From Pelobates cultripes (taxonomy: Eukaryota; Chordata; Amphibia; Anura; Pelobatidae), in NCBI GenBank assembly GCA_933207985.1, contig OW240915.1:267381667-267445666 (forward strand): 64,000 nucleotides of DNA, in the 5' to 3' direction. The first letter of the stretch is position 1, and each line of letters starts with the position of its first letter. A program made the translations under genes and the position numbers. Of this stretch, positions 48,985-59,157 are shown one piece after another. A model generated the notes under the pieces. That model saw only the letters and a program-made list of their open reading frames with translations. It had not been told where the DNA came from and searched no databases.

Positions 48985-49690
48985 TCACCCTCTCAGACCC
49001 TGGTGCCCGTGTTTGGTGGTCTTGTCGCTCTGTTGGGGGGTAGGGGACGGTAATCGGGATCCACAGGGTTATCTCCTGTTAGACCCGGACAGCCTCCGCC
49101 ATCCTTGTTTGACAGTGTGGGACCCTCCATTGCCAAGTACTTGGCTTTGTGCATATGTACCCCTCTCAAAGGAGTGTTGCAGATTCTTACGGAATGAATG
49201 CCCAAGCCTTCTGTCCCAGATGCGGCGTGCAAGACGCCAGAGATTGATCCTCAGATTATTCACTTCCTGGCCAAAATGGGTTGGAAGCTAAGGAAGGGGC
49301 TGTATTTCTCACTCCATAATTGTCAGGACAAGATCCTCGACACATTGGGCCTAGCTTCTAAGCTGTACGAATTCCTTGAATCCGCTAAGGTGGGGGAATA
49401 TTCCCTTGATTTTGATGAAGCGATCGGGTGGGCAGTGCCGTAACGCTATTTTATTAAAGATGGAGCCAAACTGGTTATTTTGACAGTTAAAGAACTGGGT
49501 CCCGCAGCGAAAGGCATGTTGTTCAGGGATTCCTTTGTTCAGGATCTCGGGTCTTTCGTTTAGATCCTCACGGCTTTGGTCAAGGCCCATTCCATCCTGA
49601 AAAGGGTTGTTGGTGATAAGATTTTCGCTGGGACCATGAGATTGTATCTGCTCCAACCGGGAGATTGGATCGTCCAATTGGGCCTCAAGG
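48985..49690 (+). pseudogene. DIRS no. 3 gag remnant
   Basis: Translation gives IDPQIIHFLAKMGWKLRKGL, SLHNCQDKILDTLG, SKLYEFLESAK, DFDEAIGW and, in a shifted frame, VKELGPAAKGMLFRDSF. These match in order the gag-like ORF I recall for frog DIRS elements. Stops at about 49,441 and 49,561 and a frame shift make it non-coding. Confidence 0.75.
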
Positions 49691-49696
49691 ACTTAT

Positions 49697-50680
49697 TTGC
49701 TTAACTGTTCCCATCATGGGAGAGCACAGGGATCTGTTGCCCTTCACGTGGTAAGAGCATCAATGGAGATGTACTTCCTAGGGGCACAAGGAGTCCGGTT
49801 GATCATCTACCTAGACAACATCCTGCTCATGTCTGCTTTACCCAATCAACTCCTCTGCAAATTGCAGTGGACCATACGACTGCTCAAGTGCCTAGGTTTC
49901 TTCATAACTTGGGTAATGTTTATTGTACTCCTGATTCTGAAGATAGAGTTTTGGGGATTCTCTGGAGATTCTGTCAATCAGTTCCTGGTCCTTTCAGAAT
50001 AAAAAACTAAAGCCATCTAAAGGAAATCAGTTGCGCTTTCCACGTTACGTCCCTCTCTATTCGTCAGTTGGCGAGAATACCATGCCTGCTCGCTTTATTG
50101 ATTCAAGCGGACTTCCTAGGACCCCTACATTACCATACGTTGAAAGGCTTCTACCTCAGAGCGGGACATTCTTACGAGTCTCGACTGATATTGGATATGG
50201 AATCGCAGGAAGACCTGGAGTTGTGGTGGCTCGGCCACATGGCAGCGTGGAATAGTCAGTTGATATTCGGATCTACTCCGAACATGATCATAAAATTGGA
50301 TGCCAGCTTACACAGTTGGGGAGCGTGTTGCAGGACCATTTCCACAGGTGGCTGAAGGTCAACAGATGAATCAAGGCTACATATCAACTGTCTGGAATTA
50401 TTGGCAATGTCTTTCGTCATCTGCGTCATTTTGACAATTCTGGTAATTGTTGTATCCTATTCCGCATTGACATTGTGTCAACAGTATGATATATCTTTCA
50501 CCTGGGAGGCACGAAATCGGAACTGCTGGTGAACCTACCCAGGGAATTTTGGCACTTCTGCCTTCACAACACTGTATCAATGATGGCCGAACATGTCCCG
50601 GTTTTGGACAACGCATGGGCGGCTTCCGAATAATGAATCCTCTCTTACACACCTGTCATTGGAACTGCTTACGCTTATAT
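49697..50680 (+). pseudogene. DIRS no. 3 reverse transcriptase / RNase H remnant
   Basis: GVRLIIYLDNILLMS is the polymerase active site (family YLDD; second Asp changed to Asn). WTIRLLKCLGF follows, then in another frame GPLHYHTLKGFYLRAGHSYE, ESQEDLELWWLGHM and IIKLDASLHSWGACC (RNase H start). The first half of the polymerase is missing. The motif change and frame breaks show it is dead. Confidence 0.85.
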
Positions 50681-50684
50681 AATG

Positions 50685-51580
50685 ACAATCTAACTCTCTG
50701 ACCCCTGATCAATTAGGTTTTCTTCCCCCAAAACACTCCACTACATCTGCCCTCTTAAAATTTTGCAATGAAATCCAAACTGACGTGGAATAAGGAGACC
50801 TAACTGGAGCTATTGTCCTTGATTTTGCAAAGGTCTTTGATACAGTAGACCACGACATTCTGCTGCACAAACTAAAAAACTCAGGTATTGGTGATTGTCT
50901 GCTAACCTGGTTTCGATCATATGTATTAGATTGCTCACAATATGTGTCCATTTCTGACAGTGACTCCCTCCCTCTCCCAGTCACGTGTGGTGTTCCCCAA
51001 GGTTCCATTCTCGGCCCCCTACTATTCACATTATTTATAAATGAACTGCCTAATTTATGCAAATCCTCAAATATACGTATGTACGCAGACGACACAGTAA
51101 TCTATGCAAGCAAATCCAATCTACCGCAGCTTGAGGCTGTGCTCCAAAACCAGTTTACAGAGGTAGAAAAGTGGATCACAGAAAACATACTCTTCCTAAA
51201 CACTGACAAAACTGTCACAATGATCTCTGGAACAGTACCTAAATTACACAAATTACACAATTCCCACCTATCCATCAAAACAAAATCAAATAGCACACTG
51301 ACCGCAGTCCACTCTTTGAAATACTTGGGTATGTTGTTAGACCCCAATCTATCTTTTGGCCTCCACATAGAAAAACTTGCATCTAAACTTTATCCTAAAC
51401 TAGGTGCCATGTACAGAAACAAATCCTGCCTAAGCCCTACAGTAAAGGAAAAGATTGTACAGCAAATGCTGATGCCAATCATTGTGGGCATGTAGTATAT
51501 GCACCTGCACCGCAAACCCACCTTAATAAACGTAATACATTGTATAACTCATTCTGCCGATTTGTGCTACAATGCCTAAT
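50685..51580 (+). pseudogene. L2-like LINE reverse transcriptase fragment in DIRS no. 3
   Basis: Starts at the equivalent of the LTPDQSGF block of the intact copy at 59-62 kb and continues through DFAKVFDTVDHDILLHK, CGVPQGSILGPLLFTLFI, MYADDTVIYASKS and SPTVKEKIVQQMLMPII. It then breaks off at FCRFVLQC, where Penelope-like sequence begins. The frame has stops (near 50,792) and shifts. The rest of the LINE resumes at 54,197. Confidence 0.93.
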
Positions 51581-51619
51581 GTTTCAGGAATTGATTCTAT
51601 TTTAACACAACTATCACAG

Positions 51620-52700
51620 TATATAGACTTTTTCCTTCAACCACTTGGTTAAATCTTGCCCAGCTTATTTGAAAGACTCAATGACCCTTTTAAATATTTT
51701 AAACGACTTTGTATGGGAAGAAGAGTATCTTTTAATTACATGTGATGTGACTAGTCTGTATACTATTATAAAACACCGGCAAGGACTTGAGGCTGCAGAG
51801 TTTTATTTAAAACAATCTGGGGAACTTACAGAAGCACAAATTGAATTTTTAATTAAAGGAATTTTAATGATCTTAACAAATAATTGTTTCTGGTTTGATA
51901 ATGATTTTTATCTCCAGATTTGTGGAACAGCTATGGGGACCAAGTTTGCCCCAAGTTATGCTAATCTATTCATGTCAGGACTTTTATATATCAAGGACAT
52001 GAATATGGGTCAAACTTGGTCCTCTATAAAAGATACATTGATGATATTTTTATAATATGGAAAGGAACAGAAAATTATTTTAATATATTTTTTAATTATC
52101 TTAATCAAAATGAATGGGGCATTAAATTAACTAAGAATGTTAGCCACAATTCTATAGATTTTTTTAGATTTAAATATTTTCACTCATGACAATCAAATCA
52201 AAACTAGGACTTTTTTTAAACAAGTAGATATTAACAGTTTTATAGAAACGAAAAGTTGTCATTATGATCCGTGGTTAAGAAATATACCTGAGGGACAGTT
52301 TTTACATTTAAAATGAAATTACTCAGAACAAATTGATTTCCATAACCAATCGTCCCTCCTGAAAAAACAATTTATACAAAAGGGTTATAAAGAAGAAATG
52401 CTTAATGATAGTATTAAAAGCGTTGATCATATTAACATATCAGAATTACTTAGATATAAAGTAAAAAAGGAGACAGACAAAACCAATCAAATTCCCTTTA
52501 TTTTTAATTATTGTACTAATATAGGCACCTTGAGAAAAGTTATAAATAAAAACTGGCATATTCTTCAACAAGAACACGATATTAAAGATTTTATAGGCCA
52601 TAAACCTAAATTTATTTTTAGAGGTGCTAGAAACTTGAAACAAATTTTAACATCAAGTTTTGTAGATGGTGAAAAGGAACAGACATTTCTAGACGATTAG
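51620..52700 (+). pseudogene. Penelope-like reverse transcriptase remnant
   Basis: LLITCDVTSLYTIIKH (first catalytic Asp), FLIKGILMILTNNCFWF, QICGTAMGTKFAPSYANLFM and, in a shifted frame, KRYIDDIFIIW (YIDD at 52,034-52,045) are Penelope-family motifs. They are followed by FFKQVDINSFIETKSCHYDP and FIFRGARNLKQIL near the end. All catalytic aspartates persist, but at least two frame shifts and several stops break the protein. Confidence 0.93.
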
Positions 52701-53010
52701 TCTAAAAAACAAAAAGGATTTTTTCATTGTGGGAATTGCAATGCTTGCAAAAACACTACTATTAATAAGAGAAAAAAAGAGAATTTTATGTCTGTAGTCA
52801 CAAATAAGTTTTTTTACGGTGCCCGGTTTTATTTCTTGTGATTTGAATAATGTTGTCTATCTTTTAAATTGTAAATGTGGGTTACAATATGTGGGCAAAA
52901 CCTCCAGAGCCCCTTAAAATCTGTATTGGAGAGCACGTCAGGAACATAAAAAAAGGTTTTTGAAACCATAGTATCTCCAAACATTTTTTAGAAAAACATC
53001 ACTCTAACCC
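52700..53010 (+). pseudogene. Penelope-like GIY-YIG endonuclease remnant with CxxCxxC linker
   Basis: FHCGNCNACKN (a Cys-rich linker) precedes VVYLLNCKCGLQYVGKTSR, the GIY-YIG core (52,848-52,912). A stop falls just after it. The nuclease nicks target DNA in active relatives. A Cys-rich linker before the nuclease is typical of the Neptune/Poseidon-type lineages. Confidence 0.88.
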
Positions 53011-53575
53011 TAAAGATTTGGAATTTATGGCAATAGAGAGAATTTCCCCCCTTTGGAGGGGTGGAAATAAGGCATTAAATCTTAGTAAAAAAGAGAGTTC
53101 CTGGATTTTTGATTTACAAACGTTATTTCCAAAAGGATTAAATTTTGATTTTGATATTGGACCAATTTTATAAACATTTTGTATATAGTATCTTTGTAGT
53201 TCCTCATTATATATTTTTTATATATATTTTTTAATATTGATTATATTTAAAACGTTCCAATAATTTTTATGTTTTATATGTGCTTCCCTATTTTGGATTT
53301 TTTTATATTAGTATTTATATATTCTGTATTCTTTTATTCTTTTTTTTATGATTAGATTGCAATTTGCTCCGTTTTTGTCTTTTATAACATAGCATTAATT
53401 CTATTTATCTCCTTGCCCTCTCTTGCCTTGTCTTTTCCCATTACAAATATGGCGGATTATGAGCTTTACGGACCAATTAAGACATATTAACTACGCTCTC
53501 CTGATTGAAACTAACTATGGTGAGGGTGTACCGCCCATTCCCTTTCCTGAATGAACGCTAACCGGAAGTGGTTAT

Positions 53576-53595
53576 GACGCAAACCAGAAGTGACG
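53576..53595 (+). repeat. 20-bp block shared with the foldback insertion at 19.5 kb
   Basis: GACGCAAACCAGAAGTGACG here and GACGCAAACCGGAAGTGACG at 19,513-19,532 (minus) differ at one base. Both lie upstream of a hammerhead-like motif in the same orientation (275 and about 85 bp). Confidence 0.85.
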
Positions 53596-53850
53596 TTCCA
53601 TTGTAATGACGGAAGTCACATGATTGCTACCAGCATCCTGTCCATGCGGCCATTATGAAGAGGTCGGTTCCCTGTGGATATCAGTGAGGACATATCACAT
53701 ATCCACCATACTGGAGGAGGAATGGTACAAACGGAACTACCATATATGGACATGTTGGGAGGATTACATTCTGTAATTATTTGCATGTGTTTTGTATTTT
53801 CACTTTGTTTGCAAGGTATTTAAACCTTTTATTGTCATTTGATTTTATTT

Positions 53851-53890
53851 TACCTGAGGAAGACCAGTGTGTTGGTCGAAACGCGTTGTG
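53851..53890 (+). ncRNA. Hammerhead-ribozyme-like motif, copy 3, in the PLE terminal region
   Basis: Core CTGAGGA (53,854-53,860), one extra A, helix II GACCA/TGGTC with loop GTGTGT, GAA (53,878-53,880), palindromic ACGCGT (53,881-53,886), then T. Helix I is short, TAC with GTG. Penelope-like elements are known to carry small type I hammerheads in their terminal repeats, and position and orientation fit. AATAAAG follows at about 53,920. Confidence 0.72.
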
Positions 53891-54196
53891 CTAGTACTTT
53901 TTATGTTTACCTTCATTTAATAAAGAGCTTTTTTAGCTATCCTTGGTTCCTGAACTTCTATCCAGGTGAAGATGAAGCTTTCTTTTTCCTGGGGGACCAC
54001 CATCATTGCGGCTATTTGTAGTATTGGAATTACTTACATGCTGTTACAGTAGAGAGCCGACTTATATGGCTCTCAAAATTGTGAGTGTTTCCAATTACAC
54101 TTATATTTGATTATTTTCTTATATATGTTGCCCTATGAAGGTTCTGTTATATTTATTACAGATTGTTGCAAAGTTATCCATTGTGTGCACCAACCT

Positions 54197-54532
54197 CTCT
54201 CTTTTGTAACAAAAAGAAAGCAGCCCGATCCTCCTTTTCCGACAGAGTACTGCAATTGTGGAACGACCTTCCGCACACTTTCAAATCTTCTCCAAGCCTA
54301 AAGTCCTTTAAGAGATCCCTCTCTACATACCTCAAAACAGAATGCACCTGTCATGGTTGATTATATACTTCCTACCTGTTCTATGTTAAATTTTGAATAT
54401 ATTGTGTATTTATATTGTTTTTGTATTTTATTGTACCCTATTGTATCAATGCAATGTTTTGTGGATCCAGGACACGAGAGAAATCTCAATGTATCTTTCC
54501 TGGTAAAATTTATTATAAATAAATAAATATGT
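54197..54532 (+). pseudogene. L2-like LINE: end of ORF2 and 3' UTR
   Basis: Encodes KKKAARSSFSDR, WNDLPHTFKSSPSLKSF, KRSLSTYLKTECTCHG and stop, then a 3' UTR with ATGTATCTTTCCTGGTAAA and an (AAAT)n tail. This is the continuation of 50,685-51,580. It provides the uninterrupted sequence (CCTTTAAGAGATCCC, about 54,306-54,320) into which the piggyBac-type element jumped in the copy at 57-59 kb. Confidence 0.92.
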
Positions 54533-54559
54533 TTGCTATCTGTTCTCAGTTCGTTCTGT

Positions 54560-54690
54560 GAGGGGTGCCATGTCCTCTGTTGCTTCAATGGTAGGTTGCC
54601 GCCTCGACAATATATATCGACAGCTGAGAATTGGTCTCTCAAGTCTACGTTTCGGGACTACTATTTCCGCCCGATTGACCATTTTTTTCT
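54560..54690 (+). pseudogene. DIRS no. 3 tyrosine recombinase C-terminus
   Basis: AENWSLKSTFRDYYFRPID is the conserved C-terminal block holding the nucleophile tyrosine in DIRS recombinases (family form DWS-ESTFRRFYYRP). Everything upstream in the recombinase is missing, replaced by the LINE. Confidence 0.75.
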
Positions 54691-54714
54691 CGGATTGTGG
54701 TTCATCTCTGAACT

Positions 54715-54750
54715 ATATTAATAGGAGCCTCCGTGTCATTAATAAAATTC
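54715..54750. repeat. DIRS no. 3 internal complementary region
   Basis: AATAGGAGCCTCCGTGTCATT plus TAATAAAATTCC repeats the outer end of the right terminal repeat just after the recombinase stop, the expected position of a DIRS internal complementary region. Confidence 0.8.
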
Positions 54751-54989
54751 CTAGGTGGGTTTTTGGGCCTTACCTGGTTACTGTGATATGTTTTTTTCTG
54801 CACAGTAAGTGGCGGTAAATGTATTATGTGATGTTTCATACATGTAACATTATATGATCCTTTGTCAATCATGATTGTACTGATATGTGCCTATGGCCTT
54901 CGAGTTGAATTGTTATTGTGAGGAGTCCTGAGTTTGGATTTTACTTTTGTTTTTTCACAGCTTGATTATCGACAGTGAAGTTTACCTAC

Positions 54990-55225
54990 ATAGAAGTTAT
55001 TCATGATGTTTCAAGTTTCGGACTGGTTTCTGGTCTTTGGTTTTAGAGGCAAAGAAGAGAGAGTTGACTGCTAGTTTAGACCTTTTATAGACTGTTCCTG
55101 TATCCTGATTGGCTGCCCTGTTCCTAGGCAGATTTGTTATATTTGATCCTTTTATTCATATTACATTCAAGTTTATATTTTTTTAAGAGATAGCATAATA
55201 GGAGCGTCCGTGTCATTAATAAAAT
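54990..55225. repeat. DIRS no. 3 terminal repeat, right
   Basis: Inverted partner of 47,554-47,840, with GACTGCTAGTTTAGACC, TTTATAGACTGTTCCTG, GATTGGCTGCCCTG and the CCGTGTCATTAATAAAAT outer end. Confidence 0.88.
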
Positions 55226-55239
55226 CATGACTGGTAAGA

Positions 55240-56200
55240 CCTGCAGGGGTTATGGTGCTGCGGTCTTCTGTTCCTTTTCCCAACAGCTGAGCATGAGTGA
55301 TTATAGCTGCAGCAGGGAGTAGAGGAATAAGGTAGATGAAATGCAGTTACAAGATGATTCTTCCCAGCAAGTAGAATATCCCCCAAACATGAGCCTAGAC
55401 TTCATGAAGGGTGTAACAGGAATGAATTTTATTGACACACACGGGCTTTTATGAGAAATCCTCCTGCAAAAGGACCTCCCACAGCAAACAAAGACAACAG
55501 CCAATCAACGTACATATTTACTGTAATACACGCCCTCTCTCTGCCTGGGAGATATTGAGATAAGTTAAGGAATAAATCAATTATCTCCAGGCAGAGAGCA
55601 CACATTTTCCCCAAAACTTAGAACACCCCTTTCCCCACAAGGTATCCCCACAAATTACATATCCCCTGATAGCCCCGATCTGGAGGACAAACATATCCAA
55701 ATTTCACCCATATCGGTTCAGGGGTTCTGAAAAAGTGTGGAGGGTCCCTTTTACCGACCACACACGCGGCTCCTGCCCAAAACAGTTCCATGAATTCAGC
55801 GTGTGCGGTCGGTCAATTCACAAATCTGTAAAAACCTAACAAAAGTCCCGAATGGATCCCCCAGGCTCATAGCAGCGATTACTCCCCTTGTCCGTTCGCA
55901 TAGAACTACCGAACGGCACTTCCCTGGCTGTTCGGGATATACAAGAAGCCAGCGTTTGGTAGTTTCAGCGGTGGTTCACGAGGTCGAGTGTCCAATTTTA
56001 GTTCCAGATACTCGACGACCAAGTCCTGCTGACTCCCCTCGTGCGAACAAGATGGCCGCCATTTTCTATTCCACATGGAGTTCGGCTATACGAACAACGG
56101 CCGCCCAGGGAGCACTTAATAGCTGGAGGGTGGTCGGCATCGGTAGTTTCAAACTAACGAACGGATACATTCGCTATACAGGTAGTACACAGGAAAAATA
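55240..56200 (-). mobile_element. LTR-like segment, minus strand
   Basis: Read on the minus strand it has GGAACTGTTTTGGGCAGGAG, GTGGTCGGTAAAAG, AGATCGGGG, a TATA-like CATAAAAG (about 55,445), AATAAA within 20 bp, and CCTTCATGAAGTCTAGG, in the same order as the plus-strand segment at 24.8-25.6 kb. It begins right after DIRS no. 3. Exact ends and target duplication were not found. No coding region. Confidence 0.5.
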
Positions 56201-56789
56201 CTGAATAAAGAAGAAAATTTAAATTAAAAATCCATTTTCTTCACAATGACTTTATGTCATGTTAATAGTAAAATATAGGAAATATAAGTGGCATTCTAAA
56301 TGTCATTGAGCATTATGATAGTTTTAGTATTTGTATGTACTAAGTAAGAGGTGAGTGTTGTTTATTTGTTTATTGCATAGAGACCATGTCATTGCAATAA
56401 GCGCATTTAACAATTAACTAATTAATTAATATATTGAAATATATATAATATATATAATAAAAGTAGATATACAGTTAGTATAAAAATTGCATTTACTGCT
56501 GCAATCTTTATCTACTTTATCTAACATGAAAGCTTGTCCATAGGTCGTAACAATATAGTTACCAGGGAAATCAATACACGCCATTCCAGTCTGTATTTAA
56601 GTGACAGATGTGTGGGCTAGACTGGTTTCTTGCTTTAGTGGAAAAAAGTCAGTTAATAATCTGAAATATCATAAAAGCATAATATGTAAAACAAATAAAT
56701 CCCTGTGCGATATCAGCAGATAAATAGCTTTTATTCTGTCAATGTTTCAGTTACAAAGTTTTGAGTAGGAAAATATTCACCATGAGAGC
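56201..56789. other. AT-rich non-coding stretch
   Basis: No gene or element recognised; contains short TA-rich runs near 56,430-56,470. Confidence 0.4.
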
Positions 56790-57025
56790 AATTATTATTA
56801 TTTATTTATAAAATATTTTACCAGGAAAGATACATTGAGATTTCTCTCGTTTTCAGGTATGTCCTGGGTCCACAAATCATTGCATTGTTACATTAGGTAC
56901 AACAAAATACAAAAACAATATTAATACACAATATATACAAAATTTAACATAGAACAGGCAGGAAATATATAATCAACCATGACACGTGCATTCTGTTTTG
57001 GGGTATGTAGAGAGGGATCTCTTAA

Positions 57026-58717
57026 CCCCTTAAGGACGGAGCCAAATGTACACATTGTGAACAAAACAAAATGTAAACAAAAGCTGGCATTTGCGCTACA
57101 TGTCTGTCCAGCCGTAATACACCTTTCATAGTAAATGCACCCACCCTTATTATATATCATTTTATTCAGGGGAAACAGGGCTTTCATTTAATATCAAATA
57201 TTTAGCTATGAAACATAATTTAATATGAAAAAAATGGGAGAAAATACTTTTTTTTTTTTTTTTGTTCTACATGACATTTTAAAGGTCAGTGTCATAATAC
57301 TGTTTGCTTTTACTGCAATAAAATACACATATTTGTATTCAGTAAAGTCTCACATGTAAGACAGTACCCCCTATGTACATGTTTTATGGCGTTTTGGGAA
57401 GTTATAGGGTCAAATATAGCACCTTACATTTGAAATTGAAATTCGCCAGATTGGTTACGTTGCTTTTGAGACTGTATAGTAGCCCGGGAATGAAATTTAC
57501 ACCCATAATGGCATACCATTTGCAATAGTAGACAACCCAAGGTATTGCAAATGGGGTATGTCCAGTTTTTTTTAGTAGCCATTTGGTCACAAACACTGGC
57601 CAAAGTTAGCGTTAGTATTTGTTTGTGTAAAAAATGCAAAAAACGCCAATTTTGGCCAGTGTTTGTGACTAAGTGGCTACTAAAAAAGACTGGACATATC
57701 CCGTTTGCAATACCTTGGGTTGTCTACTATTGCAAATGGTATGCCATCATAGGGGTAATTTTCATTCTTGGGCTACCATAGGGTCTCAAAGGCAACGTAA
57801 CCAATCTGGCTAATTTTAATGTGGAAAAAAATGAAACGCAAGCCTTATATTTGACGCTGTAACTTCTGAAAACCCCATAAAACCTGTACATGAGGGGTAC
57901 TGTTGTACTCGGGAGACTTCGCTGAACACAAATATTTGTGTTTCAAAACAGTAAAAGGTATCACAGCAATAATATTGTCCGTGTAATGCTGTTTGTGCGT
58001 GAAAAATGCAAAAAACGTCACTTTTACTGGCGATATCATCGTTGTAATACATTTTACTGTTTTGAAACACTAATATTTGGGTTCAGCGAAGTCTCCAGAG
58101 TAGAACAGTACCCCCCATGTACAGGTTTTATGGTGTCTCGGAAAGTTATAGGGTTAAATATAGTGCTAGCAAATTAAATTCCCTTTACTTTCGGCATGGG
58201 TTGTCAGGCAGGTCCCGCTAATTGTAATTAATTAAGATACCTAATTATGTAAAAATATTACATAAACATATATGTAGAATTAATATATGTATATATATAC
58301 GTATGTGTATATATATGTATATATCTATATAATTTTTTTAAAATATTTTTATTTATATATAGGTATATATATAGTGATATATACGTATATATTTATGTAT
58401 ATAGATATATATATTATTTCGTTCTACGTTTATTTTGATATATATATATATATATTAATTTTACAAAACAGTTAGAACGAAATAACACACATCTATATAT
58501 TTTTTAATTATTTATTTTTAATTATTTTTTTAATTTTATTTTTTAACGTATTTACATTTTTATTTTTTTTATATTATATATAAATATATATGTAACAATA
58601 ATTATATATATATATTTAATCAGTATCAGTCTACGTGTAATTTGATATTAATATATATATATATATATATATATAATTATATATATATATATATTAATAG
58701 TAAAATACACCTAGACG

Positions 58718-58754
<37 letters not shown>

Positions 58755-59157
58755 CTTAGATCATATATATATATAATATATATATATATATGATCTAAGT
58801 ATATATAATAATTTTTTTTTTTTACACCATTAACTTATTTTACTTTTATTTTCAGCCAGCAGGGGGACCACCTGTCATTACAGGCAGCCCCCCTGCCGGC
58901 AATACAGAAGCCAGCTATACCCGGCCATGTGATTGTGGGGTCCTCGCTAGGACCCCACTCTCACATGGCCGGGGGTCTTCAACGAGGACGGATGTGCCGC
59001 GGGGGGCTCCCTGGGAGTCCCCCCAACCGCGATCGCCGGCGTGGGACCGCCGGCGACCGGGTAAGTTAACAAAAACCGGAGGGCGTACAATTACGCCCGG
59101 CGGCGTTTAGAGCCGCCTATTAGAGGGCGTAATTGTACGTCCTCCGGTTTTAAGGGG
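57026..59157. mobile_element. Non-autonomous piggyBac-type element, 2132 bp, TTAA duplication
   Basis: TTAA flanks the element (57,022-57,025 and 59,158-59,161). Ends are CCCCTTAAGGACGGAG and, inverted, CCCCTTAAAACCGGAGGACG: an imperfect inverted repeat starting CCCC, as in piggyBac elements. The interior lacks a transposase and is made of modular palindromes: about 57,430-57,615 with 57,650-57,825, and about 57,840-57,990 with 58,015-58,150. An AT-rich block (58,260-58,840) and a GC-rich right end follow. Kolobok also uses TTAA, but the CCC start favours piggyBac. Confidence 0.9.
58260..58840. repeat. AT-rich palindromic microsatellite block
   Basis: Long (TA)n runs and palindromes, for instance ACTTAGATCATATATATA near 58,754 facing TATATATGATCTAAGT near 58,784. 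Strong cruciform potential; no coding capacity. Confidence 0.9.

Larger units (their letters stand above)
51583..54190 (+). mobile_element. Penelope-like element nested in the L2-like LINE
   Basis: Reverse transcriptase (51.6-52.7 kb), a GIY-YIG endonuclease (52.7-53.0 kb) and a terminal region with a hammerhead-like motif (53,851-53,890) occur in the order of endonuclease-positive Penelope-like elements. The 5' part of the reverse transcriptase is missing. The element separates LINE blocks LQC (51,580) and KKKAARSS (54,210), with about 300 bp of LINE lost. Boundaries are approximate and no target duplication was established. Confidence 0.9.
47554..55225 (+). mobile_element. DIRS-like retroelement no. 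3, plus strand, with nested LINE and PLE
   Basis: The left end ATTTTATTAATGACACGGAG is the inverse of the right end CGTGTCATTAATAAAAT, and both continue into repeats with CATAATAGGAGC and the AGATAGC box. A further outward copy with AGGAGCCTCCGTGTCATT (about 54,722) lies shortly before the right repeat and is the internal complementary region. Between them, in order, are gag (49.0-49.7 kb), reverse transcriptase/RNase H (49.7-50.7 kb) and the end of a tyrosine recombinase (54.6-54.7 kb). An L2-like LINE with a nested Penelope-like element replaces much of the recombinase. Further insertions are a T2 fragment (47,870-47,955) and a CR1 3' end (48,776-48,972). It is dead as an element. Confidence 0.9.

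Noticed and set aside
57401..58177. Several 60-85 codon frames with repeated IPWVVYYCKWYAI-like words
   Set aside because: They arise from the palindromic modules of the piggyBac-type element, where both strands repeat the same sequence.
57026..59157. Classifying the TTAA element as Kolobok/T2
   Set aside because: T2/Kolobok ends here start AGGACCACTATAG; this element starts CCCCTTAAGG, closer to piggyBac ends. Only a transposase-bearing relative would settle it.
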